NCBI GenBank assembly: GCA_002702655.1
Contig: PABB01000040.1
Coordinates: 1-35,618 of the forward strand
Direction: 5' to 3'
Length of the DNA stretch: 35,618 nt
From: Planctomycetaceae bacterium
GTDB taxonomy: Bacteria > Planctomycetota > Planctomycetia > Pirellulales > Lacipirellulaceae
Position numbers and translations under genes: made by a program. The notes beneath the pieces were generated by a model. The model did no database searches, was not told where the DNA came from, and saw nothing but the letters and a program-made list of their open reading frames with translations. Below are positions 9,214-18,324 of this stretch, piece after piece (position 1 is the stretch's first letter; the number at the start of each line of letters is the position of its first letter).

Positions 9214-10422
9214 TCACACCGCCAGGGAGTCTTGGATTGCGAAAGTGGAATCGAGCACGCCAGTGCCGACTGTGCTCGGACGGAATGCCGTAAACGGCAG
9301 TGTCTGGATGATGCCGACCTCTCCGTCGTCCTTGCTCGCCCCGCGGAATTTGACATTCGGAAAGTTGAACGCGACGAAATCAGCGTCCGCCGCATTGCTC
9401 GCCGTGAAAGCGCCGACCACGGAAACGACATCCTCGTTGACGAGCGCATCCCTGACAGCAGCGTCCTCGAAGTACACTGTCGCTTGTCCTGACGCGGTAG
9501 CTCGCCCACGGAATACCGCAGGAACCACGTTGCTGCCCACCACAGGCGGCGCGGTAAGCTGTTCGTCGATCGTGAAATTCATTCCGGTGACCACCAGCGA
9601 CTGCGCGCCGGCCAGCAGCACAACGCCATTCACGCCGGCCAATCGCTCGGACTGAGTCGGTGCAGCAGGAGTGGTGAAGTACTGGCTCGATCCGGTGACC
9701 ATGTCCTTGCCGAGGAAATTCATGTTCATGGTGGCGATGGCGTTCGGCGCCAAGTTCACCGCGAGATTCTGGAGCTTACACCCCGAGAATTGCTCGCTCT
9801 GAGTGATGTCCGCGTACCAGTCCTCGAAATAGAAGCTGTCGTCCGTGTGTCCTGTGGCAGGTACAGATGTCCGCTTGCCCTGCATCGTGCCGGTCACGGA
9901 ATCGCCCGAGGCTTTCGCCACCACCGCAGAGCCATCCAAAGCAACCACCGTCATATTCGTCGCGGTTAACGCGGTGATCAGGAAATTCTTGGCGTTGTTC
10001 GCGGTCGCCGGAGAGGTCCATCCACTCCACCTCATCACGTCGCCGACCCGGAATCCGTCGGTGATGAACGAACCGGCAGCGCGCACGAAATGCGGAGCCG
10101 TCGCCGAGGCCGTGATGTTTGTCAGCGACCCAGTAGTCGGAGCCGTCGAGAATCCTGCCCGGGCAGCGGCCGCCCAGAAATCGACGTACTTGCCGGCTGC
10201 TAGTTCACCGTTGAACGCCACTGCTGAGGTCCGAGAGCCGTGACGGAACCCGCGTATTTGCTGGCTCTTGTCGATCTCGGCGGACTGATAGGTGGTTTTC
10301 GTCAAATTGCCCATGCCGGTAACACGGGACAATTCCTTGCCGCTCGTGGCGCCAGGAGCAACACCCCAGGACGTCTCTTTCTTGTAGGCGAGAACCTTGT
10401 TGATGCCTTGTGCGATAGCCAT
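9214..10422 (-). CDS. Major tail tube protein
   Basis: The 402-residue protein opens MAIAQGINKVLAYKKETSWG, a pattern typical of siphophage tail tube proteins of the Phage_tube family, with GVAPGATSGKELSRVT following. It is beta-rich with a likely inserted Ig-like segment (about residues 95-190), making it longer than minimal tube proteins (about 150-250). It follows the tail terminator-like gene by three bases and precedes the tail chaperones. It polymerises into the tail tube through which DNA passes. Confidence 0.85.
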   Translation of the reverse strand: MAIAQGINKVLAYKKETSWGVAPGATSGKELSRVTGMGNLTKTTYQSAEIDKSQQIRGFRHGSRTSAVAFNGELAAGKYVDFWAAAARAGFSTAPTTGSLTNITASATAPHFVRAAGSFITDGFRVGDVMRWSGWTSPATANNAKNFLITALTATNMTVVALDGSAVVAKASGDSVTGTMQGKRTSVPATGHTDDSFYFEDWYADITQSEQFSGCKLQNLAVNLAPNAIATMNMNFLGKDMVTGSSQYFTTPAAPTQSERLAGVNGVVLLAGAQSLVVTGMNFTIDEQLTAPPVVGSNVVPAVFRGRATASGQATVYFEDAAVRDALVNEDVVSVVGAFTASNAADADFVAFNFPNVKFRGASKDDGEVGIIQTLPFTAFRPSTVGTGVLDSTFAIQDSLAV

Positions 10423-10425
10423 AAA

Positions 10426-10857
10426 TCACCTCTGAATCCAGGAGTGGAAACCAACCTCGACGATGGTCTGTAACCAGTCCTCCGTCACCAATTGCGAGAT
10501 GCGCCCGCAATAATCGCAATGCACGTTCACGCCGTTATAGCTGTGCGTTTTTCCCGCGCCGAACACAGCCGCGATGTCATCAGCCTTTGTGTTTGCCGCG
10601 CCCTGCCCTTGTCCCAACGGATAGAACAGATCGACCTGCATCACCCCGTCAATTCTGTCGTCGCCGCTTGTGCCCATCGATGCCACACTCGGACGGGCAG
10701 GCAATACCGACACCCTCGCCCAGGGATTGCCACCAGGGCCTGATAGCACTGTATGCGTTACAGGCTCCATCAACGGAAGATCAGCCACACGATACGGCAG
10801 GCCGAAACCTCCGGAATCCCACGCCTGCAACAGCGCAGAGTCGATATTCGCCCTCAC
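10426..10857 (-). CDS. Tail terminator-like protein (DUF4128-like)
   Basis: The 143-residue product starts at GTG 10857, which overlaps the upstream stop as GTGA and has GGAGG five bases upstream. Small alpha/beta proteins of this type (DUF4128-like, with DGVMQVDLFYPLGQG near the middle) lie just before the tube gene and cap the tail in related phages. Assignment rests on position, size and the QVDLFYP-type strand. A role in tail completion is likely, but the family call is from memory. Confidence 0.65.
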   Translation of the reverse strand: MRANIDSALLQAWDSGGFGLPYRVADLPLMEPVTHTVLSGPGGNPWARVSVLPARPSVASMGTSGDDRIDGVMQVDLFYPLGQGQGAANTKADDIAAVFGAGKTHSYNGVNVHCDYCGRISQLVTEDWLQTIVEVGFHSWIQR

Positions 10858-11252
10858 CGCAGCCTCCGGATCTGAGATCGGAGGTTTGCTGCGATTCTCC
10901 TAAGGTTTCTCCGAACCATGCCCTGCGGGGCCTTGATGGTGCTGTGGCCTTCCTCGATGCGGATGGCATACGGCAGGTTGTTGCGCAGATACGATTTGCG
11001 CGGCCACGGTGCCGACAGAACACCGGATTGCATCTCGGATGTCGTTCGTACGCCTGACTGGTCCTCAGCGTCACGCTCCTGATCTACGGGCCGGCCATGC
11101 GAATACTGCCAATTCCCCCGCAGCCTGCCGGTATCAACCGGCGTGTCCATGATTGCCGAGCGAAACAGCTCCAGCTCGACCCCGCGAGTCAGCTTGTTTG
11201 CTCCATCTCTGGCGCGCTTCACGAATCGCGCAACGTCTGCGTCGAAGCTCAC
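10854..11252 (-). CDS. HK97 gp10-like neck / tail completion protein
   Basis: This 132-residue protein carries the family hallmark TPVDTGRLRGNW (about residues 36-47) and a conserved C-terminal NNLPYAIRIEEGHSTIKAPQG segment. HK97 gp10-like proteins act at the head-tail joint. It is coupled to both neighbours by four-base overlaps. The start ATG at 11252 overlaps the previous gene's stop. Confidence 0.85.
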   Translation of the reverse strand: MSFDADVARFVKRARDGANKLTRGVELELFRSAIMDTPVDTGRLRGNWQYSHGRPVDQERDAEDQSGVRTTSEMQSGVLSAPWPRKSYLRNNLPYAIRIEEGHSTIKAPQGMVRRNLRRIAANLRSQIRRLR

Positions 11253-11632
11253 GATACCCTCCGCGCAATCAACGAATAGACGATTGCCGTCCCCGCTGGA
11301 TTCGTCTCGCCAACGTGGATGATTTCGTAGGTGTCCGATCCGTCCACCAAACGATCCGTCAGTTGCGGCTCGACAGCAGCGGTCAGCTTGACCACGACCT
11401 CGCTCCCGCTCAGCCGCTCAGCGCCTCCAGACAAGGCCATGACGCGCTGGATATCTGCGCCGGAGATTTTGGTAATCAGGCCGGTAACAGCAATGGTGTC
11501 TGTCGTTCCTCCACTGGCGACTCCGGTCACCGGATCAATCGTCGCACCTGACACGCGCTGCAACGACATCGCCTTGCCGTACTGTGTCACCAGCTTGGTC
11601 GCAACCGATGCCATGTCGGTGTAGAACGTCAT
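11249..11632 (-). CDS. Head closure (stopper-like) protein
   Basis: The 127-residue beta-rich protein begins MTFYTDMASVATKLVTQYG and has a central GLITKISGADIQRV and a C-terminal YEIIHVGETNPAGTAIVYSL. This arrangement resembles head-closure proteins that plug the connector after DNA packaging. It lies between a DnaT-like connector protein and a gp10-like protein, the usual neck order, and overlaps each by four bases. Confidence 0.7.
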   Translation of the reverse strand: MTFYTDMASVATKLVTQYGKAMSLQRVSGATIDPVTGVASGGTTDTIAVTGLITKISGADIQRVMALSGGAERLSGSEVVVKLTAAVEPQLTDRLVDGSDTYEIIHVGETNPAGTAIVYSLIARRVS

Positions 11633-12129
11633 ACGCGCACCGTCCGCAGATACGAGGCCATCATCAGCGGCGCCAGCAGGGCTTTTGCCTTCTGCAACAC
11701 CGGCTGAATATTGGTGATGCCGAGCGGGTTGTATTCGACCTCAACCGCGCCTTCTACACGCTCGCGAATAACCTCTCGCCCTGCACCTGTCGGCATCAGG
11801 TCCGCAGTCTGCGCGTCCATCGCGAGCTGTGCCTGTGCGTCCTTCAGCAGTTGCGGGATGGCATTGTGCGCGACGATTTCATCATCCACATAGACGCCCT
11901 GCCTCGGCCACACCAGATTGTTGGTGACGCTGGTATAGGTGCGCTCGCCCTGATAGCGATTGCGCAGGGACTCGATATAGTCCATGGCCTTGACCAGCAG
12001 AACCTCGACGTCCGCATCAGCAGCAGGCAGCGTTACGCCCCTCGCCGTGGCATAGGCTCGCGCAGCGGCAACGTCGGTATAACTGTTAGCCCCGACTACG
12101 CCTGAGCCATCTTCAACGGTCAGAGCCAT
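11629..12129 (-). CDS. Head-tail connector, DnaT-like phage family
   Basis: The 166-residue protein begins MALTVEDGSGVVGANSYTDV, a start typical of the putative DnaT-like phage family found in neck clusters, followed by WPRQGVYVDDE near residue 75 and a helical C-terminus. Despite the DnaT-like label, its place directly after the coat region argues for a head-tail adaptor rather than a replication role. ATG 12129 is preceded by GAGG at good spacing and overlaps the upstream gene by 17 bases. Confidence 0.75.
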   Translation of the reverse strand: MALTVEDGSGVVGANSYTDVAAARAYATARGVTLPAADADVEVLLVKAMDYIESLRNRYQGERTYTSVTNNLVWPRQGVYVDDEIVAHNAIPQLLKDAQAQLAMDAQTADLMPTGAGREVIRERVEGAVEVEYNPLGITNIQPVLQKAKALLAPLMMASYLRTVRV

Positions 12130-12376
12130 CGATCACCTCGTAGCCCGCTTCGCGCAGCATCTCGATGGCCTCCGACTTCGATCTGGGCAGCTTGCCCAGC
12201 TCATCCTTCACGGCAGCGCGTGCAGCCATCCATGGCCCGCTGATGTCGATGGATTTCTGCTCGATGAATGTCCACCCCTGCGAGAGCCTGCGGGGCACAT
12301 GACGCGCAATCACGTCATGCACCTCGTAGACGCCTTTACGGTTGGGCTGCGGCGGTCTCATGCGCTTCATCGCCAT
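12113..12376 (-). CDS. Small protein of the head region, unknown function
   Basis: The 87-residue basic protein starts MAMKRMRPPQPNRKGVYEV at ATG 12376, overlapping the coat stop as TGATG. A GTG one codon earlier is also possible. It has a short positively charged N-terminus and a C-terminal helix (SKSEAIEMLREAGYEV). I do not recognise the family. Its tight coupling between the coat protein and a connector suggests a head-completion or decoration role, which is position-based inference. Confidence 0.6.
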   Translation of the reverse strand: MAMKRMRPPQPNRKGVYEVHDVIARHVPRRLSQGWTFIEQKSIDISGPWMAARAAVKDELGKLPRSKSEAIEMLREAGYEVIDGSDR

Positions 12377-13533
12377 CACCCGAGCAGCAGCGCCATGTGG
12401 GCAGGCTTGACAGCCTTGACGCCCCAGGCCAAGCCGATCTCGTACTTCACGCGCCGGTATTGACGATACAAGGCAACCTGAAACGCCAGCCCGCTTACCG
12501 GGTCGGTGATCTCCATCACGTCATCGGCAGCGTCTCCGCCATCCGGCATGGCCGGCGCACGGGTGACCAGGTGGATCGCCGAGCGGTGGAAGGCCATGTT
12601 CGCCCGAAAGCTCGCAATGGCTGCGACGGTCTCACTACCCGCCAGAGCAACGCGAAGGCCTGGCTCTGCGATGGTGATGGTTCCGGTCGTGGATGCACCG
12701 ATGGTCACAGCGGCGGCGACAACGTACTTGTCAGATCCGCCGAATGTCACCACGTCACCAGCGGCCAAAGACACGCTTGCGCCCGATGCGGTGGTCACAC
12801 CAATAGCAGTGCTGCCGATGGCATTAGCGCCAGTCACGGTCACAGTCCCGGTAACGGAGCCTGCACTGTGCGCCTTGATGCCCGCAGACTCACGGAGTTG
12901 GAATCCGTGGATATCCAGCAGTGCGCCTCGACGCAGCGGATCATCGCTGCCAGCTCGGTTGACATCCGTCACCTGGGTGAGGCCGCGCAGATTCGCGCCT
13001 GCGCTGGTATCCATCGCCAGGTGCAGATTGCCGTCGATCGGTGCGCCGTTGTCGGCCAGGATCTTGCGGATCTCCGCGACCTCGGTCAGGTCGGTTCCGA
13101 ACGGCGTGGTCCCTGCGGTGCCATAAGCTCGGGATGCGCGGATGTACTCACCGGCCAAATCCGCTTCGACCTCGTTGGTCAGGGCTCGCATGGACTGCAC
13201 GAAGCGGTCGCGTTGGATGGCGTTGAGCTGCCCGGAGTTTCTGACGCCCCGCTGCTCTTCGCCGGTCCACCGTACCGGAGCAGCCCGGGCCTTGCTGATG
13301 GTCAGCGTGACGTTGCCCAGCACGGTATCGCCGGAGTCCGCCGGCAGATCACCGGCAGTGATGTTCTCCAGCGCAACGGCGGGGACGATGAAGGAATTGA
13401 CGGTCTCGTTAACGGCCGCACGATCTGCGGAGCTGTCGCGAGATACAGAAGGGATGATGCCCACGAGCTCGCGGGACACGATGTCCAGCGCCTCGTAGAG
13501 GATAGGGATTACGTCAGTGAGGGTGTTAGCCAT
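12376..13533 (-). CDS. Major capsid protein, P22 coat family
   Basis: The 385-residue protein opens MANTLTDVIPILYEALDIVS, the characteristic start of the P22 gp5-type coat family, with SFIVPAVALENITAGDLPAD and WTGEEQRGV in the first 100 residues. Residues about 225-290 form a Thr/Val/Gly-rich insertion that matches the Ig-like I-domain region of that family. An HK97-fold coat with this insertion builds the icosahedral shell around scaffold protein. AGGAGG lies just upstream of ATG 13533. The scaffold gene precedes it. Confidence 0.9.
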   Translation of the reverse strand: MANTLTDVIPILYEALDIVSRELVGIIPSVSRDSSADRAAVNETVNSFIVPAVALENITAGDLPADSGDTVLGNVTLTISKARAAPVRWTGEEQRGVRNSGQLNAIQRDRFVQSMRALTNEVEADLAGEYIRASRAYGTAGTTPFGTDLTEVAEIRKILADNGAPIDGNLHLAMDTSAGANLRGLTQVTDVNRAGSDDPLRRGALLDIHGFQLRESAGIKAHSAGSVTGTVTVTGANAIGSTAIGVTTASGASVSLAAGDVVTFGGSDKYVVAAAVTIGASTTGTITIAEPGLRVALAGSETVAAIASFRANMAFHRSAIHLVTRAPAMPDGGDAADDVMEITDPVSGLAFQVALYRQYRRVKYEIGLAWGVKAVKPAHMALLLG

Positions 13534-13577
13534 GATGGCCTCCTACAGTCTGGTAAACACGGGGGTTCGTGCCTAGC

Positions 13578-13641
13578 AGGCCACAGGCCTATCTGGCTTT
13601 CACGCTCACTGAGCGGCTAACTGGGTGCGTCCACTGGACGC
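13578..13641 (-). other. Three short dyads between scaffold and coat genes
   Basis: The 108-base gap 13534-13641 is the largest in the structural block. It holds three perfect dyads: GCGTCCACTGGACGC (13627-13641) directly after the scaffold stop, CGCTCACTGAGCG (13603-13615), and AGGCCACAGGCCT (13578-13590). None is followed by a T run on the minus strand, so they are not clear intrinsic terminators. They could process or stabilise coat mRNA or bind a protein. I see no convincing promoter here. Confidence 0.5.
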
Positions 13642-14370
13642 TTAATCGGTGACGGTGCCCTTCTGTTCGACGATGAAGGCCCGCTTGTCCTCGGGGCTCA
13701 GCTTATCGAATTCCGCTCTGGATATCGACTTCTGGCCGTTGTTGCCCGATTCGTTGCCACCCTTGGCACCGCCTCCGGTAGCTTTGCTTGCCCTGATTAT
13801 AGGCGCGAACACCGGATTTGCAACAAGCTCCTTTTGCAGCTCATCCACCGTCAATGCGGATGGGTTGCCCTCGGCATCCAGAACGCGGGTAACGGCTTTT
13901 CCGTCCACCAGCTCCGCCTGGAGCCGTCCGCGAATATGAGGCAGCAGCAGGTCCGGCGAATCGCTGATCTTGGCCGCCAGGCTCTGCGCGACGTTATCCA
14001 CCAGCAGCGTTTGCAGGTTACTGTTCAGGCCGGTGATCTGATCGCTCAGTTCCTTCTCGCGCTTACTCAGCTTCTCCTTGTAGCTCGCTTCGAGCTTGTC
14101 CACGTCGCCCTTGGGGATCGCGCCCTTGAGCAGGTTCTCGCGTTCCTCAGCGAGCGCTTCGAGCTGCTCCTTCAATTCCTGAGCTGACTTCGCCGCCTTC
14201 TGCCGTTCGGCCTTTTCGTAATCCTTTGCTCGCTTCAATGCGCCGACAGACGGATGATTGTCGATGTCCTCGACATCCAGATGAAATTTCCCGTCGTCGC
14301 CCTGCTTGTACTCCGCCTTCAGTGGATCGGGCAGGTCGTCGATGCTGTCCAGAATTGCCTTGATTGCCAT
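13642..14370 (-). CDS. Scaffolding protein
   Basis: The 242-residue protein starts MAIKAILDSIDDLPDPLKAEY at ATG 14370. A GTG three codons upstream is too close to the GGAG motif. It has an acidic N-terminus, a long charged coiled coil (about residues 45-125), a moderately conserved middle, and a Gly/Asn-rich linker before a short charged C-terminus (ISRAEFDKLSPEDKRAFIV). This composition and its place just before the coat gene are typical of phage scaffolds, which direct procapsid assembly and then leave. Confidence 0.85.
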   Translation of the reverse strand: MAIKAILDSIDDLPDPLKAEYKQGDDGKFHLDVEDIDNHPSVGALKRAKDYEKAERQKAAKSAQELKEQLEALAEERENLLKGAIPKGDVDKLEASYKEKLSKREKELSDQITGLNSNLQTLLVDNVAQSLAAKISDSPDLLLPHIRGRLQAELVDGKAVTRVLDAEGNPSALTVDELQKELVANPVFAPIIRASKATGGGAKGGNESGNNGQKSISRAEFDKLSPEDKRAFIVEQKGTVTD

Positions 14371-14400
14371 GTTGAGCACTGCTCCAGTTGGTAGCCCAGA

Positions 14401-15465
14401 TTAGATTCCCGCACGCTCGAAAACGAGCGGCTCCTTGGCGCGCATCTGCTCCAGCGTCAACGGCTGGAAATTACGCCCGAGATTCAGTTGCGCGAACTTC
14501 TCCGCCGATAGCCCGCCATCGCGCAACAGCTTTGCGCGGGTCGGCCCGATTGCGTCGTCCTGAAATGCCGCCGGCTGGCGTTTCAGCCATTCGTAATAGG
14601 TGAGGTCGGCGTCTACATAGCCGAACTGGCTGGATTGCGTCGCGCCCTCGCCGAGAAATTTGAGGTCGTCGCGTAATTCTCCCACCGTGGCACTCCGGCA
14701 ATTTTGATGAATTGGGGGCAAAGGCCCCTTGCCCAACTCGAACACTTTTCCTGACAAACTTCTGCACTGGGCAGTCGTGCGGCTGTCGAGCGTAGACACC
14801 CACTGATATCCCGTCACCAGATCCGCGTTCTCTTCCCACGTCGCATATCTCCCGGCGCTGGCAACGTGCTGTACAGCAGTCCTCACGATCGTCTGCGCAT
14901 CTCTGCGCCACTTCGCCGCTTCCCCATCCGCAAACCCGACTCTCCTGGTGCCGGTAACAGCGCGGACCATCTCTTGGTTGGTAATGCCGTTCGCGTAACC
15001 CTGGCTCACCAGCTTGCTCACGGCGTCGATCTGCTTACGCTTCCAGCCGATCAGAAACGGCTCCAGAAGCTCGCCTGTTGCCGACAGCGGGCGCTTCTGC
15101 GCGAGTTCATAGGCCGCCTTCGCTTTCGGGATTGCCACCTTTGCGCGGCGTATGGTGCGCTCCAGTGCGCGGGCCTCGAAGCCAGCCTCTGCTGCCGCGA
15201 TTGCCTGAAGCTCTGTCGTAAGTTCGTCGATCCGCTCCGTCAGTATGCCGTCCTGCACCTCCCTCAGATCAGCAATCACGCGGTTTAGCCGGGTCCGCGT
15301 GAGCTCGGACATATTCTCGACTTTGAGGCTGGACAGGATACCGACAATCGCCTTCTCGATCTTTTTGATCGCCGCGTCATTGCCCTTGGCCACGCCAGAC
15401 TTCAGCCTCTCCAGATAGACCTGATGGCGTGTGGCGATTTCGATGAGCCGGTCAGGCGTCGCCAA
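14401..15465 (-). CDS. Head morphogenesis protein (SPP1 gp7 / Mu F type)
   Basis: The 354-residue protein has an N-terminal helical region (about 1-135) and a C-terminal SPP1 gp7-type domain with VTGYQWVSTLDSRTTAQCRS followed by PPIHQNCRSATV, including the conserved Cys and His residues. In SPP1 this minor head protein is bound to the portal and affects DNA ejection. The start is TTG 15465, inside the end of the portal gene (14-base overlap), with AGGG about eight bases upstream. No ATG is available nearby. Confidence 0.85.
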   Translation of the reverse strand: MATPDRLIEIATRHQVYLERLKSGVAKGNDAAIKKIEKAIVGILSSLKVENMSELTRTRLNRVIADLREVQDGILTERIDELTTELQAIAAAEAGFEARALERTIRRAKVAIPKAKAAYELAQKRPLSATGELLEPFLIGWKRKQIDAVSKLVSQGYANGITNQEMVRAVTGTRRVGFADGEAAKWRRDAQTIVRTAVQHVASAGRYATWEENADLVTGYQWVSTLDSRTTAQCRSLSGKVFELGKGPLPPIHQNCRSATVGELRDDLKFLGEGATQSSQFGYVDADLTYYEWLKRQPAAFQDDAIGPTRAKLLRDGGLSAEKFAQLNLGRNFQPLTLEQMRAKEPLVFERAGI

Positions 15466-16846
15466 TTACCGAGCCCTCTAGCATGTCCTTAGCCTCTTCG
15501 TCCGGCAGGTAGGCGACATTCGCCCGCCTGAGCCCGTCGCGCATCTCCTCGAAGGTGATCGCTCCGCCCTGCCATTCGGCGATCAGTTGGGCACGCTCTT
15601 CAGCAGTCATGCCCGACACTGCGAAGTCCTGCGAAATCTCGAAACTGATGTTGCCAGTCGCGCCGGCGAATTCTGCCGCCCGCTCCAGTGTCAATGTGTA
15701 GGCGGCCGATACGTTGCCGACAGCAGTTGCGAGTACGGACGTATTCGCAGCATCAGATTGCCTGGCCTCTGTCGCTGTCCGCTGCACCTCGCGCTGCTCT
15801 ACGAGCCGGGCGCCGAGTGCAACCATTTGCCGCTCTTTCGCCTGCATGGCTTCCATCGGCATGGAATTGGGCGCGGCCTGTAGCAGCCCGGCAGTAGCAT
15901 TCGGAGGCAACGCAATGGCAGTCCTCGTGCCCAAGGCCACAGAGCCCATGGCCTCTTTCCAGTTGTCCGTGATGCCGGTCAGGTATGGCGTCGGCTGCCC
16001 CACCATGTAGCAGGACTCCTCATAGTCCGCGCTGTTACGGTAGTGCGCGATGTTCACGACAGCGATGTCGTACAGCGGCGGCTTGTCGACACGCCAGTCG
16101 TTGTTCTCAGAGCCGACGAAGGTGAACGGGATTTCAGTCAGATTGTTGCCGCCGGCGTCCAGCGGGTAATAGCGCTCGACCTCGACCTCGACGTCACCGA
16201 TCTTGCGCCAGATTTCGACGCGGTAGAATCCGGTCTCAGCCTCCAATCTCAACACGCGCCACTGCGCTTCCGTCTTGTCCTCGAAGCCGTCGGACTCCGC
16301 GACATAGCTCTCCTCCAGCACCACCATCGACAGAACGCGCTGAGCGCCCACCGTCATCGTGCGCCAGTTGATGATGTCGTGCGGCCGATATCGGACAATC
16401 GTCGGGCGAATACGGCCGGCCTCCAGGTCCGCCCGGCTGGTGGATTGCTGGACCGGCGGATAATCCACGAATAGCCCACTCCGTCCATAGCTCAGGACAT
16501 CCCGCACCACGCGCTGCGACTGCTGCTCGATCGTAAGACCTGCGCCGTCGATGTCCTCGGCCACAGTCCCGAGCAATGCGGGAATCTCAATGACAGGCTG
16601 CTTGGCGTATGCCTGCCCGACCAGCCCGTCCAGCGTCCTGCCCGTCACCCCGTACCACACAGCGCGTTGCAAATACTGCTTGTAACGGATGGCGTTGTAC
16701 TCGCTCCTGTCCTCCGGGTTTGGCTTTGGCAGGTAACGCTCTTTGCTGGCCTTGATCGCTCGATCCCCTGCAACAGCATCACGCACGGTTACCCATGCGT
16801 CGATCTGCTCTTCGTAGTCCGGGTGTTTCGTGTTGACTCCGCTCAA
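15452..16846 (-). CDS. Portal protein (DUF4055 type)
   Basis: The likely start is TTG 16846, which overlaps the TerL stop as TTGA and has GAGG eight bases upstream, giving 464 residues starting MSGVNTKHPDYEEQIDAW. Longer frames would overlap TerL by over 50 bases. Conserved features of the DUF4055 portal family include VLSYGRSGLFVDYP (about 120-133), HDIINWRT, and SADYEESCYMVGQPTPYLTG (about 275-294). The portal forms the dodecameric ring for DNA entry and exit. It lies between TerL and the minor head protein, as expected. Confidence 0.85.
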   Translation of the reverse strand: MSGVNTKHPDYEEQIDAWVTVRDAVAGDRAIKASKERYLPKPNPEDRSEYNAIRYKQYLQRAVWYGVTGRTLDGLVGQAYAKQPVIEIPALLGTVAEDIDGAGLTIEQQSQRVVRDVLSYGRSGLFVDYPPVQQSTSRADLEAGRIRPTIVRYRPHDIINWRTMTVGAQRVLSMVVLEESYVAESDGFEDKTEAQWRVLRLEAETGFYRVEIWRKIGDVEVEVERYYPLDAGGNNLTEIPFTFVGSENNDWRVDKPPLYDIAVVNIAHYRNSADYEESCYMVGQPTPYLTGITDNWKEAMGSVALGTRTAIALPPNATAGLLQAAPNSMPMEAMQAKERQMVALGARLVEQREVQRTATEARQSDAANTSVLATAVGNVSAAYTLTLERAAEFAGATGNISFEISQDFAVSGMTAEERAQLIAEWQGGAITFEEMRDGLRRANVAYLPDEEAKDMLEGSVIGDA

Positions 16847-18324
16847 AGCGCAAACCTCACGTCGATTTGGGTGGCGTAGCGATTGCTGCCGGCCAAGCAT
16901 CGATATTTTACGGCGTCCGCTATGTGATCGTCCGCATTCGTGTCGATATCGTCCGGGTCTTTCTCATCCCGAGGCAAGGTCGGCAGAATCGCAATGCTAG
17001 CCCGGCAATTATCCATGAAATACAGCGCCGGGCCCTCTCCGGTTTTCGATGCTTCAAGCCTGTCTCGAATCAACTGCAAGCCCACCTTTCTGCTCCCAGG
17101 ACGCTTGTCCGACTCTGTCCAGTATACGCCTTCATCGGCCATCTTTTTCTCGATGCTGTCCGAGTCGGTTTCGTTGACGTTGCGAATCTGGTTATCCGCA
17201 GGCCCTGGGCGAATAGGCGCATTCACCCATCCGTCGCGCCTGAGAATCTCTTCTCGCTCCTTGATGCCCTGCGCTACTGCCTTGGCAGACAGCTTCAGGC
17301 CCTTGTTCTCGCCGATCGCTGTGGCGCCGTACCACTCCGCAATCTGGATGAGCGTGCCCTTCGGCGGACAGAATTTGCGGCCATCCGGCAACGTGGCCTC
17401 TTCGCCGTTTGCTTCAGCCCACCAGCACACCGAGAAAGGCGCGGTAGATCCCCAGTCGAACGAGCGATCCACGCGCCAGGTCTTGGGCACCCGGAACCTC
17501 GGCAGGATGAGATGCGGTCCCCACAGATCATCCAATGCACCGCCGGCCACGATGTCCCAGTCACCCCACAGCCAGGCTCTGCGCTGGTTCTCGTCGGTGA
17601 TGGATTCAAGGCCGGCAATGTACTCCGGTGGCAGGTATCGATTCTCCTTGTAACTGCCGAACAGATGCACCTGCGTGCGCTCTACCGGCTCGCGCTGCTT
17701 GGTGCGCGGGTTGTAGACCTCGGTTACCGTGCGCACTACCTGGCCGGGCTCTGCGGCGTCGATGAAGCGGCGCTTGACCCAGTTGTGACCCACCCCGTAG
17801 GGGTTAGCGGTCGCAAACACCACTAGCGGGATTTCTCCCTCGCCATTCTCGCCCGCTATCCACGACGAGCGATTGCAGGACATCATGGCGTCGTACAGAT
17901 CCGAGTTCGGGTGTTTGGTGAGCTCGTTCCAGCCGATAAATGGAAACTCCTGGCCGTGATAGTGCCAGTAATCCCGCGCAGACTTGGCGTGTCGAAACAA
18001 CAGCTCTTCGCCGGTCGGCCACACCCACTTGTAATCCGAGTTCGACGCCAACCACTTGGCACCATCATCCAGCCCGCCGAACCAGCGCTGCGACTTGGCG
18101 ATCATGTCGTCGAGGTCTTTGTAGTGCCTGTCGAACACCACCCCTCGCCAATAGGTGCCGAATCCCCGGCCCACATGCTGGCGGAAATACATCAGTTGAG
18201 CGTCTGTTTTTCCTGGTCCCCTGGTGCCCTGGTACAGGATGACGTCGCACGGGCACGCCATCGCTAGTGACTGGGAACCGGGGAGCGGTCGCCAGACGAC
18301 CTCGATAGGCGCCATAGCCCCCAT
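16843..18324 (-). CDS. terL: Terminase large subunit
   Basis: The 493-residue protein starts at ATG 18324, overlapping the TerS stop as TGATG, with GGGAGGAGG about ten bases upstream. A start 19 codons earlier is less likely. The ATPase half has Walker A GTRGPGKT (33-40), Walker B FPFIGWNE (127-134) and a coupling motif FATANPYG (about 170-177). The nuclease half begins SFDWGS (D290) and ends with NADDHIADAVKY. It pumps DNA into the procapsid through the portal and cuts concatemers. All key motifs look intact. Confidence 0.95.
   Translation of the reverse strand: MGAMAPIEVVWRPLPGSQSLAMACPCDVILYQGTRGPGKTDAQLMYFRQHVGRGFGTYWRGVVFDRHYKDLDDMIAKSQRWFGGLDDGAKWLASNSDYKWVWPTGEELLFRHAKSARDYWHYHGQEFPFIGWNELTKHPNSDLYDAMMSCNRSSWIAGENGEGEIPLVVFATANPYGVGHNWVKRRFIDAAEPGQVVRTVTEVYNPRTKQREPVERTQVHLFGSYKENRYLPPEYIAGLESITDENQRRAWLWGDWDIVAGGALDDLWGPHLILPRFRVPKTWRVDRSFDWGSTAPFSVCWWAEANGEEATLPDGRKFCPPKGTLIQIAEWYGATAIGENKGLKLSAKAVAQGIKEREEILRRDGWVNAPIRPGPADNQIRNVNETDSDSIEKKMADEGVYWTESDKRPGSRKVGLQLIRDRLEASKTGEGPALYFMDNCRASIAILPTLPRDEKDPDDIDTNADDHIADAVKYRCLAGSNRYATQIDVRFAL

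Noticed and set aside
9213-9509. Upstream 99-residue extension of the gpG-like protein
   Set aside because: It would overlap the tail tube gene by 296 bases and reads as Arg/Ser-rich shadow sequence. ATG 9212 sits right after the tube stop.
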